Assembly: GCA_016702645.1 (NCBI GenBank)
Contig: JADJDP010000018.1
Coordinates: 1 to 64,000, forward strand
Reading direction: 5' to 3'
DNA: 64,000 bases
Source: Flavobacteriales bacterium
GTDB lineage: Bacteria; Bacteroidota; Bacteroidia; Flavobacteriales_F; PHOS-HE28
The position numbers and the translations under genes are program-made. This document shows, piece after piece, positions 34,495 through 43,711 of this stretch. The notes beneath the pieces were generated by a model that ran no database searches, was not told the DNA's origin, and was given only the letters and a program-made list of their open reading frames with translations. Numbering within the stretch: the stretch's first letter is position 1; every line of letters begins with the position of its first letter.

Positions 34495-36396
34495 TCACGC
34501 GCAAGGTCGTGATCTTCTTCCGCTCCGTGACCCCGTGTTTCCACCTGTTCCGATCGTACTCGATCGGACGTTCCATACGAAGTACATCTCCATCTCCCCT
34601 TTCCCCTTGGCCTGCACTTTTCCGCGCGGCGTGAACATGAGACCCGGCTCATCCTTCACGAGCGTATAGGTCGATTCGCTGATGTTGACCTGCCCGACCT
34701 CGCCGGAGGACTCCATGCGACTGGCCGTGTTCACCGTATCGCCCCAGATGTCGTATGCGAATTTCTTTACGCCCACGATGCCCGCTACCACGGGGCCGGT
34801 GTGGATACCCACGCGCATCTCGAACGCGGGCTTGCCCAGCGCATCACGTTCCTTCTTGCGTGCGACCATGAACGCTTGCATTTCCAGTGCCGCTTGAACG
34901 ACACCCGCTGGTGTGGACGACGACGGAACAGGCAAGCCACCCGCGCACATGTACGCATCGCCGATGGTCTTGATCTTCTCGATGCCGCGTGCGGTGATGA
35001 TGTGGTCGAAGGCCTTGAAGCAGGTGTTCAGTTCTTCCACCAGTTCCTGTGGCGACAGCTTCTCGCTTGCTTCGGTGAAGCCCTTGAAATCGGTGAAGAG
35101 GATGGTGGCCTCATCGAAGTGTTTCGCATCGGCGTGGCCTTTCGCTTTCAGTTCTTCCGCGACTTCCTCCGGAAGTATGTTCAATAACAGCTCCTCGCTC
35201 CGCTGATGTTCCTTTCTGATGCGGTTGCGCTGCCGGAACACCACCAGGGAGAACGCGAGCACACCCAGCCCGGCGAACAGGAGGATGTTCCGGCGCGTGC
35301 GTTCGCGTTGCACTTCCACCTCGCGCTTCAACTCCATTTCGCGCAGTCGGGCAGCGCTCTTCAGGCTATCCGATGCGGCTTCCACCTGCGCGGTCAAACT
35401 GCGGGCATCGATCAGGCGTGCGATCACTTTGATGCTGTCCTTCACATCGCTCAGGAGCTTCTGGTAGCGGAAGGCGCTGTCCAAGCGCCCTTGTTGCGCG
35501 TAACAGTCCGCGAGCAGGGCAGCCCCACGTTCCTTTTCCAGGATCACCGGTATTCGCGCGGCCAGCTGGTAGCCCTTCTTAGCATAGAAGATGGCCGAGT
35601 CCAATTGGCCCTGCGTCTTCAATTCATTCGCCAGACCGATATACGCTTGAGGCAGTTCCCTGGCTTCGCCGCGTTGCGCGAAGGTGGTGGCGACCCCTTT
35701 CCGGAAATACGACAGTGCCTCTTCCCGGTGTCCAAGGCGCGCGTGGATGCGGCCCAGATGGGTGAACGGGGTTCCCTGGTAGTCCAACCCGATGCGGGCC
35801 ATCAACGCTTCCGCCAGTTCCTCGTTGCGCAGTGCGGAATCCAGCATGTTGAGCGCGAGATAGCACTCCCCCAGGTTCATGTAGGCGTAGGCCTGCATAT
35901 CGAACTTGCCCTGGCGGGCGGCGGCACTCACGTTGGGCCGGTAGTATTCGATGGCCTGCTCCCAGGCCCCTTGCCGCTTCAGGTTGTTGCCCATCGCGTT
36001 ATGCATGTCGATCAGCGCGACCGAGTCACCCCGGGATAGATAGTACTGCTCCGCCTTGTACGCGAGCTGCATGGACCTCCAGAGTTCTCCCTTGGTGTAG
36101 AGCACCTCCACCAAGCGACTTCCTATCCACACTTGCAAGGAGTCGGTGCCGTATTGTTCGGCCAAGGCGAGCGCTTGCTCCCCGTGTACGATGTTGCTAT
36201 CGATCCGGAAGGATCCGAAGTTGTCCGCGATGAGGAAATGGGTCATCGCCAATTCCGTTCCCGGCTTCATCCCCGGCAAGAGTTGCCGGAGCGAGTCGAT
36301 CCGGTGCTGGCGATCCGGTGGAAGTTGGGCTTGTGCCGCACTACCGAGCAACGGGATCAGAGCCAGGAGCAGCTTGGCCCTGAATGGGATGTTCAT
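34495..36396 (-). CDS. TPR-sensor class III cyclase, second of the array (intact)
   Basis: 633 residues, the one unbroken member. Signal peptide 1-24; TPR-type helices about 30-330 ('DMHNAMGNNLKRQGAWEQAI', 'AYMNLGECYLALNMLDSALR', 'FTHLGRIHARLGHREEALSY'); one membrane helix near 372-392; juxtamembrane 'FRQRNRIRKEHQRSEELLLN'; cyclase domain with metal Asp436 (ILFTDFKGFT) and Asp480 (TIGDAYMCAGG), 'DIWGDTVNTASRMESSGEVG', and the conserved tail 'PRGKVQAKGKGEMEMYFVWN'. The last 25 or so residues are basic and Ser/Gly-rich and absent in the paralogues. It begins inside the stop of the upstream paralogue (ATGA overlap). Expected: a periplasmic TPR module controls cAMP/cGMP synthesis across the inner membrane. 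Confidence 0.93.
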   Translation of the reverse strand: MNIPFRAKLLLALIPLLGSAAQAQLPPDRQHRIDSLRQLLPGMKPGTELAMTHFLIADNFGSFRIDSNIVHGEQALALAEQYGTDSLQVWIGSRLVEVLYTKGELWRSMQLAYKAEQYYLSRGDSVALIDMHNAMGNNLKRQGAWEQAIEYYRPNVSAAARQGKFDMQAYAYMNLGECYLALNMLDSALRNEELAEALMARIGLDYQGTPFTHLGRIHARLGHREEALSYFRKGVATTFAQRGEARELPQAYIGLANELKTQGQLDSAIFYAKKGYQLAARIPVILEKERGAALLADCYAQQGRLDSAFRYQKLLSDVKDSIKVIARLIDARSLTAQVEAASDSLKSAARLREMELKREVEVQRERTRRNILLFAGLGVLAFSLVVFRQRNRIRKEHQRSEELLLNILPEEVAEELKAKGHADAKHFDEATILFTDFKGFTEASEKLSPQELVEELNTCFKAFDHIITARGIEKIKTIGDAYMCAGGLPVPSSSTPAGVVQAALEMQAFMVARKKERDALGKPAFEMRVGIHTGPVVAGIVGVKKFAYDIWGDTVNTASRMESSGEVGQVNISESTYTLVKDEPGLMFTPRGKVQAKGKGEMEMYFVWNVRSSTIGTGGNTGSRSGRRSRPCA

Positions 36397-38435
36397 GCCA
36401 ACTTCGGTTGGTGGACAAAATACATCTCCATTTCCCCCTTGCCCTTCGCCTGCACTTTGCCGCGCGGCGTGAACGAGAGACCCGGCTCATCCTTCACCAG
36501 CGCATACGTGGCCTCGCTGATGTTCACCTCGCCCACTTCACCGCTGCTCTCCATGCGGCTGGCGGTGTTCACTGTATCACCCCAGATATCGTAGGCGAAC
36601 TTCTTCACGCCAACAATGCCAGCAACGACCGGACCGGTGTGGATGCCCACACGCATCTCGAAGGCGGGCTTGCCCAATGCATCACGTTCATTCTTCCGTG
36701 CGATCATGAAGGCCTGCATCTCCAGTGCCGCATGAACGACACCCGCTGGCGTTGAAGACGAAGGAACGGGCAAGCCACCTGCGCACATGTACGCATCGCC
36801 GATGGTCTTGATCTTCTCGATACCGCGCGCGGTGATGATATGGTCGAAGGCTTTGAAACAGGTGTTCAGTTCTTCCACCAGTTCGGAAGGAGAGAGGTGC
36901 TCGGCGACGGAAGTGAAGCCTTTGAAGTCCGTGAAGAGGATGGTGACCAGTTCGAAGTGCTTGGCATCGGCGTGGCCTTTGGCCTTGAGTTCGTTGGCGA
37001 CTTCCGCAGGCAGAATGTTGAGGAGCAGGGCGTCCGATCGCTTCTTCCCACGGTACACGGTAAAGGCCAGGGCCACCAGGAGGAGCAAGCCTCCGGCGAT
37101 GGAGAAGGAGATGATGCGCTGTTGCCGCAATTGCGCTTCCTGCCGCTGGATCTCCAAGGCGCTTTCCCGTTCTTTCACGGTGCCTTCGTATGCGGCCACT
37201 GCGCCCTGGTTCGATACGGACTGCAGCGAATCGCTCATGCTGATGTAAGCCATGGCCTGTATAGTAGCCTTCTCTATGGCACCGCCCATGCGGTAGCGTA
37301 GCGCCAGTTCCTTGCGGTACTTCAGAACAAGTGGAAGGTCGCTCATGACAATGGCCTGTTCCAAGGCGCGCTCGAGATGACGATCCGCCCCAGCACCGTC
37401 GCCAATGGACTTGCTCCAGAGGTAATTGCAATAGGCCACTTCGCGATTGCCGTCGGTGGAACTCAACGGCAATGGATCGGCCGCATCGAGCGCATTCAGC
37501 GAATCCAGTGAAATGCGAGCGCTATCCAGTTGACCTGCCCAGATGTAGACGGGGATGATGCGCGTCCAAGTCCTCGCCTTGTCCCGCGTATTCGTGGATA
37601 ACTGGATCGAGAGCGCACGCCGGAAATACACCAAGGCCTGCAACGTGTCTCCACGATCGAGTTCAAGATCGCCGAGACTGAGCAACGTCGTTGCCGTTTG
37701 TTTCGAGTTCCGATCTCGCTGAAAGCCGCCCAAGGCCTCCTGCAGGAAGGGTTCAGCCCGGTCAGCATTGCCCCATTGTTGGTAGGCCCAACCGATCACC
37801 AGGGTCTCGTTGTTCACGGATCGGGGTTCGAATTCCATGTAGACCTCCCGAGCCTTCAGGTAGTGTTCCACGGCCAACGCGAATTGGCGACTGATCAGGT
37901 GGTAGCCACCCAGCCCATGATGGCACGATCACATTGAGCCGGGGCCCGGTCCGTTCGTAGCGCTCAAGTGCATCCTGATAGAAGAGGAGCCGTTGCTCTT
38001 GCGCTCCCATATCGTTGAACACCGCGCGTATCTGGGTCAGCGGTGAGGTCATCCCTGCGGCTCGTTGATCGCATCCAACCGGGCAATGCTCTCCTTGAAA
38101 GCCGCAAGCGCTTCAGGATAGCGACGTTCCGCTTGGAAGCGTTCGGCATCGAAGGTGAGCGCCGTGGCCAGTCCCTTGGTATAGTTGAGTTCGGTCGCCA
38201 GCGCCCGCGCCTCATCCGCAAGGCGATACGCTTCGCCCATATCGCGTATGTCAAGGAACTCGTAGCCCAATGCATGGAGCAGGTCCACACGCGCAGTGGT
38301 CTTCCCTTCGGTCTTCAAGCGTATGCGCAACGAGTCGATCGCGTGCGACTGAGCGAACACCTGACCGGTGCCCAGAAGCACCCACAGCAAAAGGGGGCTG
38401 ATGGTTCTCCCTATGCGTTGCTGTGCTCTTCCCAT
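36393..38435 (-). CDS. TPR-sensor class III cyclase, first of the array; two frameshifts
   Basis: Signal peptide from the ATG at 38435 ('ISPLLLWVLLGTGQVFAQ'), TPR-type region ('LADEARALATELNYTKGLAT', 'ALAAFKESIARLDAINEPQG', 'AVEHYLKAREVYMEFEPRSV'), a membrane helix 'IISFSIAGGLLLLVALAFTV', 'DALLLNILPAEVANELKAKG', then the cyclase domain 'LVTILFTDFKGFTSVAEHLS', 'KIKTIGDAYMCAGGLPVPSS' and 'DIWGDTVNTASRMESSGEVG'. About 680 residues when restored. Shifts near 38050 and near 37912 (extra base before 'HHGLGGYHLISRQF'). The TPR half differs strongly from the other two copies, while the cyclase half is almost the same, so the sensors diverged or the cyclase parts were homogenised. Confidence 0.86.
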
Positions 38436-38499
38436 GGTCCAATCTACGGTTCACGTACGCTTCACAAAGACCTCCTTCGCTCCCTCGGAACTTCCAGGG

Positions 38500-38555
38500 A
38501 CGAAATACATCCCCATCTCCCGCTAACCCTGCACTATTCTGCGCGCAACGCGGAA
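38500..38555 (-). pseudogene. Short relic of a cyclase 3' end
   Basis: In the gap before the cyclase array, the DNA CGAAATACATCCCCATCTCC followed by CTGCACT.TTCTGCGCGC lines up with the conserved last codons of the cyclases (KVQAKGKGEMEMYFV region, for example 34577-34630) with substitutions and a small deletion. It is not translatable. About 55 bases only, so the match needs an alignment score to be sure. Confidence 0.42.
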
Positions 38556-38560
38556 GCCCT

Positions 38561-39967
38561 CTACAACTTCACCAACCTGCTCACGCGCTCCATGCGATCG
38601 TTCCCGATCAGAACGTGGTAGGTTCCCGGATCAAGCTGCCGCACATCGATACGCGAGGAACATTGCTGCGACAGGACGAGCTTCCCGGTCATGTCCGTGA
38701 TCCGCACCACACCAACGCAGGTGCCGGCGGGAAGCGAGAAATGATCTTCCGCAGGGTTGGGGTACACCTGCACCTCAGCGGGCCGCACCAACTCCGGTGT
38801 TGAAACGGGCAGCACGATGGTACATGCGATGTCCGCGACATGTTCGTTGATGAGCTCATCCAGTTCGATCATGATCCTGTTGCGGATCGGCCAGAAGTTG
38901 CCTTCGCCGTTGGTAAGGATCAGCATGCCGGTGTTCGTGGCCACATCGAAGTCCATGTTGGTGCTGACGCCCATGTCACCACCACTGTGGCCCCACCATG
39001 TTCCATAAGCGTCGTCGTATGTATGGAAGCAGAGGCCCACGGCGGCATCGATGTCAGGCACCGCCGGAACGACCATGAGATCGGCGGTGGCCGTTTCCAG
39101 CAACTGCGTGCCGTCGAAGTTCCCATGGTTCATGTGGGTGTACATGAACTTGGCCAGTGACAGGGCCGTTGTGTGCAACATGCCGTCCGGATAGTCCGCG
39201 TAGCCGTAGAGGCCTGCGTCGGTGTAGGTGCCGGCCGCGTATGTGTACGGACGAGCCACCCGGGTAGTGTCCACTTCGCTGAGGAACCAGCCGGTGTTGT
39301 CCATGCACAGCGGCTGGAAGATGTTCTGGTTGCAATAGGTATTGAACGGCATGCCTGATACGGCTTCCACCACGTAACCGCACAGCGCGTAGGCAATGTT
39401 GCAGTACTGGTAGGTGCTGTTCGGCGCGAAGCTGTTGTAGTTCAACGCGGGGTCGTAGTCCGCACCGCTCGCATCCAGGTAGTTGAAGAGGAAATCGCCC
39501 AGCGGGGTGGTGGGGTCGCCCACGGTGTAGGGCATCAAGTCCCAGTTGTCTTGGATCGATGAGGTATGCGCCAGGCGCTGCTTGATGGTGATCACCGAAT
39601 CGGGGTGGTTCGGCTTCACTACCGTGAAGGGGATGTGGTGGTTGACGGGATCGTCCAAGCCGACCGCGCCGTCCTCGACCAGTTGCATCAGCGCCGTTGC
39701 GGTGATGGTCTTGGAAACGGACGCCAACATGAAGATGGTGCTGTCCGTGACCGGAGTGCTCAAATCGCGGTTGGCCAGGCCGTAGTTGCCGTACCACACG
39801 ATCGCATCGTCCTTCACCAGCACGGCTGCCAGTCCCGAGATGTGCTGGGTGACCATTTGACTGCTGATGTAAGTGTCCAGTGCGCCCTGGGCGCTGGCTT
39901 CCGGAGAAGGGCACAAGGATCCGAACAAGAGGAGGGCGAAAGAAGTCAGGGTTTTCAGTTCGTTCAT
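38561..39967 (-). CDS. Secreted serine hydrolase (beta-lactamase class C / DD-peptidase fold) with T9SS sorting domain
   Basis: 468 residues. Signal peptide 1-27. SxxK motif at 83-86 (ASVSKTITATAL), YxN at 188-190 (YQYCNIAYALCG), HxG at 327-329 (TWWGHSGGDMG). All three active-site elements of the class C beta-lactamase/esterase family are present. A C-terminal type-A sorting domain ('VQVYPNPAEDHFSLPAGT', 'GKLVLSQQCSSRIDVRQLDP', ending RLVKL) sends it to the T9SS. In this family, activity ranges from peptidase to esterase; a D-Ala peptidase or ester hydrolase role outside the cell is likely, antibiotic resistance is not implied. Last gene of a T9SS-cargo run; 31 bases after the gene upstream. 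Confidence 0.93.
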   Translation of the reverse strand: MNELKTLTSFALLLFGSLCPSPEASAQGALDTYISSQMVTQHISGLAAVLVKDDAIVWYGNYGLANRDLSTPVTDSTIFMLASVSKTITATALMQLVEDGAVGLDDPVNHHIPFTVVKPNHPDSVITIKQRLAHTSSIQDNWDLMPYTVGDPTTPLGDFLFNYLDASGADYDPALNYNSFAPNSTYQYCNIAYALCGYVVEAVSGMPFNTYCNQNIFQPLCMDNTGWFLSEVDTTRVARPYTYAAGTYTDAGLYGYADYPDGMLHTTALSLAKFMYTHMNHGNFDGTQLLETATADLMVVPAVPDIDAAVGLCFHTYDDAYGTWWGHSGGDMGVSTNMDFDVATNTGMLILTNGEGNFWPIRNRIMIELDELINEHVADIACTIVLPVSTPELVRPAEVQVYPNPAEDHFSLPAGTCVGVVRITDMTGKLVLSQQCSSRIDVRQLDPGTYHVLIGNDRMERVSRLVKL

Positions 39968-39998
39968 GACGATGATGTTGCGGGAGACCGGCGATCGT

Positions 39999-41034
39999 TC
40001 AATGTTTTCCGGCTCGCGGCACCACCAACCGTGTCGTCATCTGCTGGCCGTTCAGCAGCATGCGGACGGTGTATAGGCCGGGCGTGAGCGTGGACACGGC
40101 GAGCGTATGGCTGCTTGCTCCTGCGCCAGGCCCAGCGATCCTGCGCGATCGTTCGTCCGGCTGCATCGATCACATCGATGGTGGCCGCGCCGCCGGTGTT
40201 CAGCGATAGGTCCAGGCGGACCAGGCCCTCGCCCTGCGCCACAGCAACGAGCGTATTTGCTGGTGCGACGGTTCCCTGTACCGCCGCAAAGGGATCGCCG
40301 AGCCAGCGAACGCCTGTGGTCACGGTGGGGAATGATCCCTCTTCGTCGGCGCTGTTGGAATACACTTCCACCACTGGGTAGTGCGTGCCGGGCCGCAGGT
40401 AATAGTAGATGTCGTCCTCGTAGAATTGATCTTCGGGCCACGGGGTTTCGAGGGTGTAGCTCCTGGTGAGATGCAGGCGAAGCACATTGGTGAAGGTGCC
40501 ATAGGGCAGGATCAACGTTCCATGGCCATCGGCCTCGGCGTTGATCGAACCAGCATAATACCAGGAAGGGCCGGGGCCGACATCCGCAAAGAGGTCATCG
40601 ACCCATTGCGCGCCATACGTGCATGGGAATTGGAAGGTCATTTCCGGATCCTGGTAGTCGACCACCCAGTCTGGGTCCATGTGGTATCCGAGGTAGTAAC
40701 CACCGGTGGCATCGAAGGAGCGGTAGGCGTAGCCATCACCCTCGGCATGCGCCACTGTGGCGGTGGGGAAGCTATCGGTCATCGGTGTCGAGGCCGGATC
40801 CACGTACGCATAGGTAAAGGCGCTATCGATCAACAGGCCACTGAAGTTCCAAGTGACATTGGCGCCGCTGGGACCGGGATCCATCCAGGCGCTGGCGTTC
40901 ACGACGAACGACTCACCCGGGCTTGCAGCGAAGTTGCCTTGGTCGATGATGGGTTGCGCGCCTGCCTGCCGGGGCAGGGCAGCGGTGCCGGCGAACAGAA
41001 GCGTGGATAGCAGAACAGGGTAGGCGTGGTTCAT
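39999..41034 (-). CDS. Secreted T9SS cargo protein of unknown function, one frameshift at the C terminus
   Basis: Signal peptide ('LLSTLLFAGTAALPRQAGAQ'), then a beta-rich mature part rich in Trp, Tyr and Asp ('ANVTWNFSGLLIDSAFTYAY', 'GDGYAYRSFDATGGYYLGYH', 'PTVTTGVRWLGDPFAAVQGT'). An extra base near 40140 (GCGCAGGATCG) throws the uncorrected frame into a basic tail. With the shift undone the end reads 'AGPGAGASSHTLAVSTLTPG', 'LYTVRMLLNGQQMTTRLVVP', then RAGKH and a stop at 39999: a proper type-A sorting domain that starts at 'RLDLSLNTGGAATIDVIDAA'. About 345 residues. No enzyme motif. Confidence 0.8.
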
Positions 41035-41081
41035 GCTGTGAGGGGTGTGGTGTTCCGAGTTGAATCGTTACCGATCATCCG

Positions 41082-41938
41082 TTACTCCTTCACAACCTTC
41101 CGCACGATCCGCTCGCCGCCGGTCTGCATTTCCAGCAAGTAGGTGCCGGGTGCCACTGACCCCAGATCGAGCGTGATGGAGGAAGGCCCGCTGGTGGGGG
41201 CGACCGTTCGCGTGAGAAGCGTCTGACCCGTCAATGCACGCACCGTACACGTGGCCACACCCGCCGTTTTCATGCTCATGGAAACGCTCAATGTGGAACT
41301 GAACGGGTTGGGCGAGATCTGCACGGAGGAATGCTCAATGCGTGCGATGCTCGTTGGGGCGCCCTCGCCGGCGAGGATGGGCTCATCGGACACGCTGTTA
41401 TAGGCATAGTCCATCAGGGTGAACTCGTCGGCATTCGGGACCCTGAGCCGGGCCCAGCCATAGTGGGTCGCTCCTGCAATATCGAAGCGCAGGCCGAGAT
41501 AGCGCGGACCCGGGTCGAGCACCCAAGCGAGCGCCCATGTTACCGATGGAGGAGGAACGCACAGTCGGCGCAGGTACCGCCAGGTTGGTCATAAATGATA
41601 AAGTGATTGGTCTCGCTCATACTCAGACCAGCGTCTATCACCTGTCCAATTTCAAGGCATTGCGGCCATTGTTGGGACAACCACGTCCAATCGGCGATAC
41701 CATTTGTGGCCATCGGAAAGATCAAAACCTGTTGTTGCGTTCCGCTAGGGCAGACATCACAGAAGTATGGGAGCGTGAATTGGCAGAGCTTATAGTCCGC
41801 TTGGCCATTGTTATCCAGATCGAGGTGGCAGGTGTCGCCGCTGACGTTGTAGGTGGCATCAGGGATCACATCCGTGTAGATGATCTGGGCATGGGCCTGC
41901 GTGGCGATCAAGGCCAAAAGGAGTAGAGCGTGTTTCAT
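41082..41938 (-). CDS. Secreted T9SS cargo protein, paralogue A, one frameshift
   Basis: Front half MKHALLLLALIATQAHAQII (signal peptide) then 'YTDVIPDATYNVSGDTCHLD', 'LDNNGQADYKLCQF'. Back half 'LDPGPRYLGLRFDIAGATHY', 'GWARLRVPNADEFTLMDYAY' and the sorting domain 'VQISPNPFSSTLSVSMSMKT', ending 'GTYLLEMQTGGERIVRKVVKE'. The two halves are in different frames, joined near 41540. About 285 residues. Paralogues at 41982 and 45802 share the whole order. The IYTDV.PDATY.....C.LDLDN(N/D)G phrase resembles a calcium-binding EF-like loop (DLDNNGQAD). Function unknown. Confidence 0.8.
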
Positions 41939-41981
41939 GGTGTGAGGGTATGGCGTTCCGTGTCAGTGATCCGATCATCCG

Positions 41982-43607
41982 CTATTCCTTCACCACCTTC
42001 CGCACGATCCGCTCGCCGCCGGTCTGCATTTCCAGCAGGTAGCTGCCAGGTGCCAGCGATGCGAGATCGAGGGTGATGGCGGAAGGCCCGCTGGTGGCTG
42101 CGACCGTTCGAGTAAGGAGCGCCTGGCCGGTCAATGCGCGCATCGTACAGGTCCCGACGCCCGCCTTTTTCATGCCCATTGAAACGATCAATAAGGAAGT
42201 GAAGGGGTTGGGGAACACGTGCAACTGCGCGGAAGCGGGGCCTTCTCCCACACCGGTGGTGTTGTCCACCAGGTCCACGCAGTAGTCCTCGGTCTCGCCG
42301 ACGTTGTAATAGTCGCAACTTGTGGTCGCTGGGTCACCTTCCACCATGACCACGCGCATCCGGGTGCTGCCTGTCAACGCGTTCGCGGGAATGTTGAGCG
42401 TGCCGCTGATGGGGCCTTGCGCAAAGACGCTGGCACTATAGGCCAATTCCCCCGGGCCGGTGAAGTTGCCGTTCTGGTTAAGGTCCACGTACACTCTCAA
42501 GTACATGGGGTAGATGTCAAATAGAACAAAGACCGTTTCAATGGTGATGGGGTGGCCTTGACCGATCTGCAGCGCGGTACCTAACCCGGCGAAATTGCCA
42601 TAACCATCATTGGCGCCGGACTGGTTGTCCAAGGTGCCCACCGCAACATGGGCGATGTATTCATCTCCGGTGAGGATACTGTAGCTGGGGCAATAGGTCA
42701 GTTCGATGCACGCGCCGCAGCCCAAGGTGGTGCGGATGAAGCTTGCCGAGAAGCCGGTCAACAGACCTGCGCACAACCCTTCCACTTGGAACTCATACTC
42801 GGTGCAACCGGCAAGGCCCGCCAAGGTGAAGGTGGTCGTGGTGATGGTTTCGATCACCGACCAGATGGCCGCACCCGTTGGCCGGTACCGCAGGTTGAAG
42901 GTGTCGGTGGTGGACGATTGCCAGGTGAGGTTCACCGTATTGGAGTCCACGTTGTTCACGGCAAGTGCAAACGGTATGGCGCATTGGGTCTCCCCGGCGA
43001 AGAGCCCTTCATCGGGCGTGCTGCTGTAAGCGTAGTCCTTCAGGGTGAAGCTGGTGCCGTTGGCGGGAATGCTCAAGCGGGCCCAGCCGTGGTAGGTGGT
43101 CCCGGCGCTATCGAAGCGCAGGCCGAGGAACTTGGGTGAATTCACGGATGCACTATCCAACCATGATCCCGTGTATAACCCTGGCCGACAAGCCCATTGG
43201 GGCGGATTCACCAACCCAAAGGGTACGCACCCGGGTGCGCCCTGGGTCAGCAGTACCTGGTCACTCGCAGTGTTCCATGCCGAAGCAGGGGCGATCGCCT
43301 GTCCCGATGGAAGCTGAGAAGCGAAGGTGGCAGCATTCACCACAGCATTGGTCCCTTGTGGTGTGATCTTCACCCAACTACGCGGTCGTGTATTGGTCGC
43401 AGCGCAGTTTGGGCTGGGGCCGCCCGGGCAGGGGGTATTCACCGTGCGCTGCACGATCAGGAAGTCGATGTTCCCATCGTTGTCCACATCGAGGGAACAG
43501 GTATCGTTGCTGGCATTGTAGGTGGCATCAGGATCCACATCCGTGTAGATGATCTGGGCGTGTGCCTGCGTGGCGATAAAGGACAATAGGAGTAGTGCGT
43601 GTTTCAT
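41982..43607 (-). CDS. Secreted T9SS cargo protein, paralogue B, with added FN3 and GEVED-like domains
   Basis: 541 residues from the ATG at 43607 (signal peptide MKHALLLLSFIATQAHAQ). Same first domain as its paralogues ('ATYNASNDTCSLDVDNDGNI', 'FLGLRFDSAGTTYHGWARLS', 'TSFTLKDYAYSSTPDEGLFA'). Unlike them it then carries a fibronectin-III-like domain ('VNLTWQSSTTDTFNLRYRPT') and a GEVED-like domain ('VYVDLNQNGNFTGPGELAYS', 'STRMRVVMVEGDPATTSCDY', 'YNVGETEDYCVDLVDN') before the sorting domain ('LHVFPNPFTSLLIVSMGM', ending RIVRKVVKE). GEVED domains are common in surface proteins of this phylum. 43 bases separate it from paralogue A downstream. Confidence 0.92.
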   Translation of the reverse strand: MKHALLLLSFIATQAHAQIIYTDVDPDATYNASNDTCSLDVDNDGNIDFLIVQRTVNTPCPGGPSPNCAATNTRPRSWVKITPQGTNAVVNAATFASQLPSGQAIAPASAWNTASDQVLLTQGAPGCVPFGLVNPPQWACRPGLYTGSWLDSASVNSPKFLGLRFDSAGTTYHGWARLSIPANGTSFTLKDYAYSSTPDEGLFAGETQCAIPFALAVNNVDSNTVNLTWQSSTTDTFNLRYRPTGAAIWSVIETITTTTFTLAGLAGCTEYEFQVEGLCAGLLTGFSASFIRTTLGCGACIELTYCPSYSILTGDEYIAHVAVGTLDNQSGANDGYGNFAGLGTALQIGQGHPITIETVFVLFDIYPMYLRVYVDLNQNGNFTGPGELAYSASVFAQGPISGTLNIPANALTGSTRMRVVMVEGDPATTSCDYYNVGETEDYCVDLVDNTTGVGEGPASAQLHVFPNPFTSLLIVSMGMKKAGVGTCTMRALTGQALLTRTVAATSGPSAITLDLASLAPGSYLLEMQTGGERIVRKVVKE

Positions 43608-43711
43608 GGGAGGCAGGGTTGGTCTAACGGAACGAAGGTCCCACGACCGGTCCACCCCACACCTCGTAGAAATACCAGTTCTGAGAGACGATCGGAATTT
43701 GGACAGTCCGC

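Noticed and set aside
38561..39967. Antibiotic-resistance beta-lactamase
   Set aside because: The fold and SxxK/YxN/HxG motifs are shared by esterases and D-peptidases, and a T9SS sorting domain is attached; resistance cannot be claimed.
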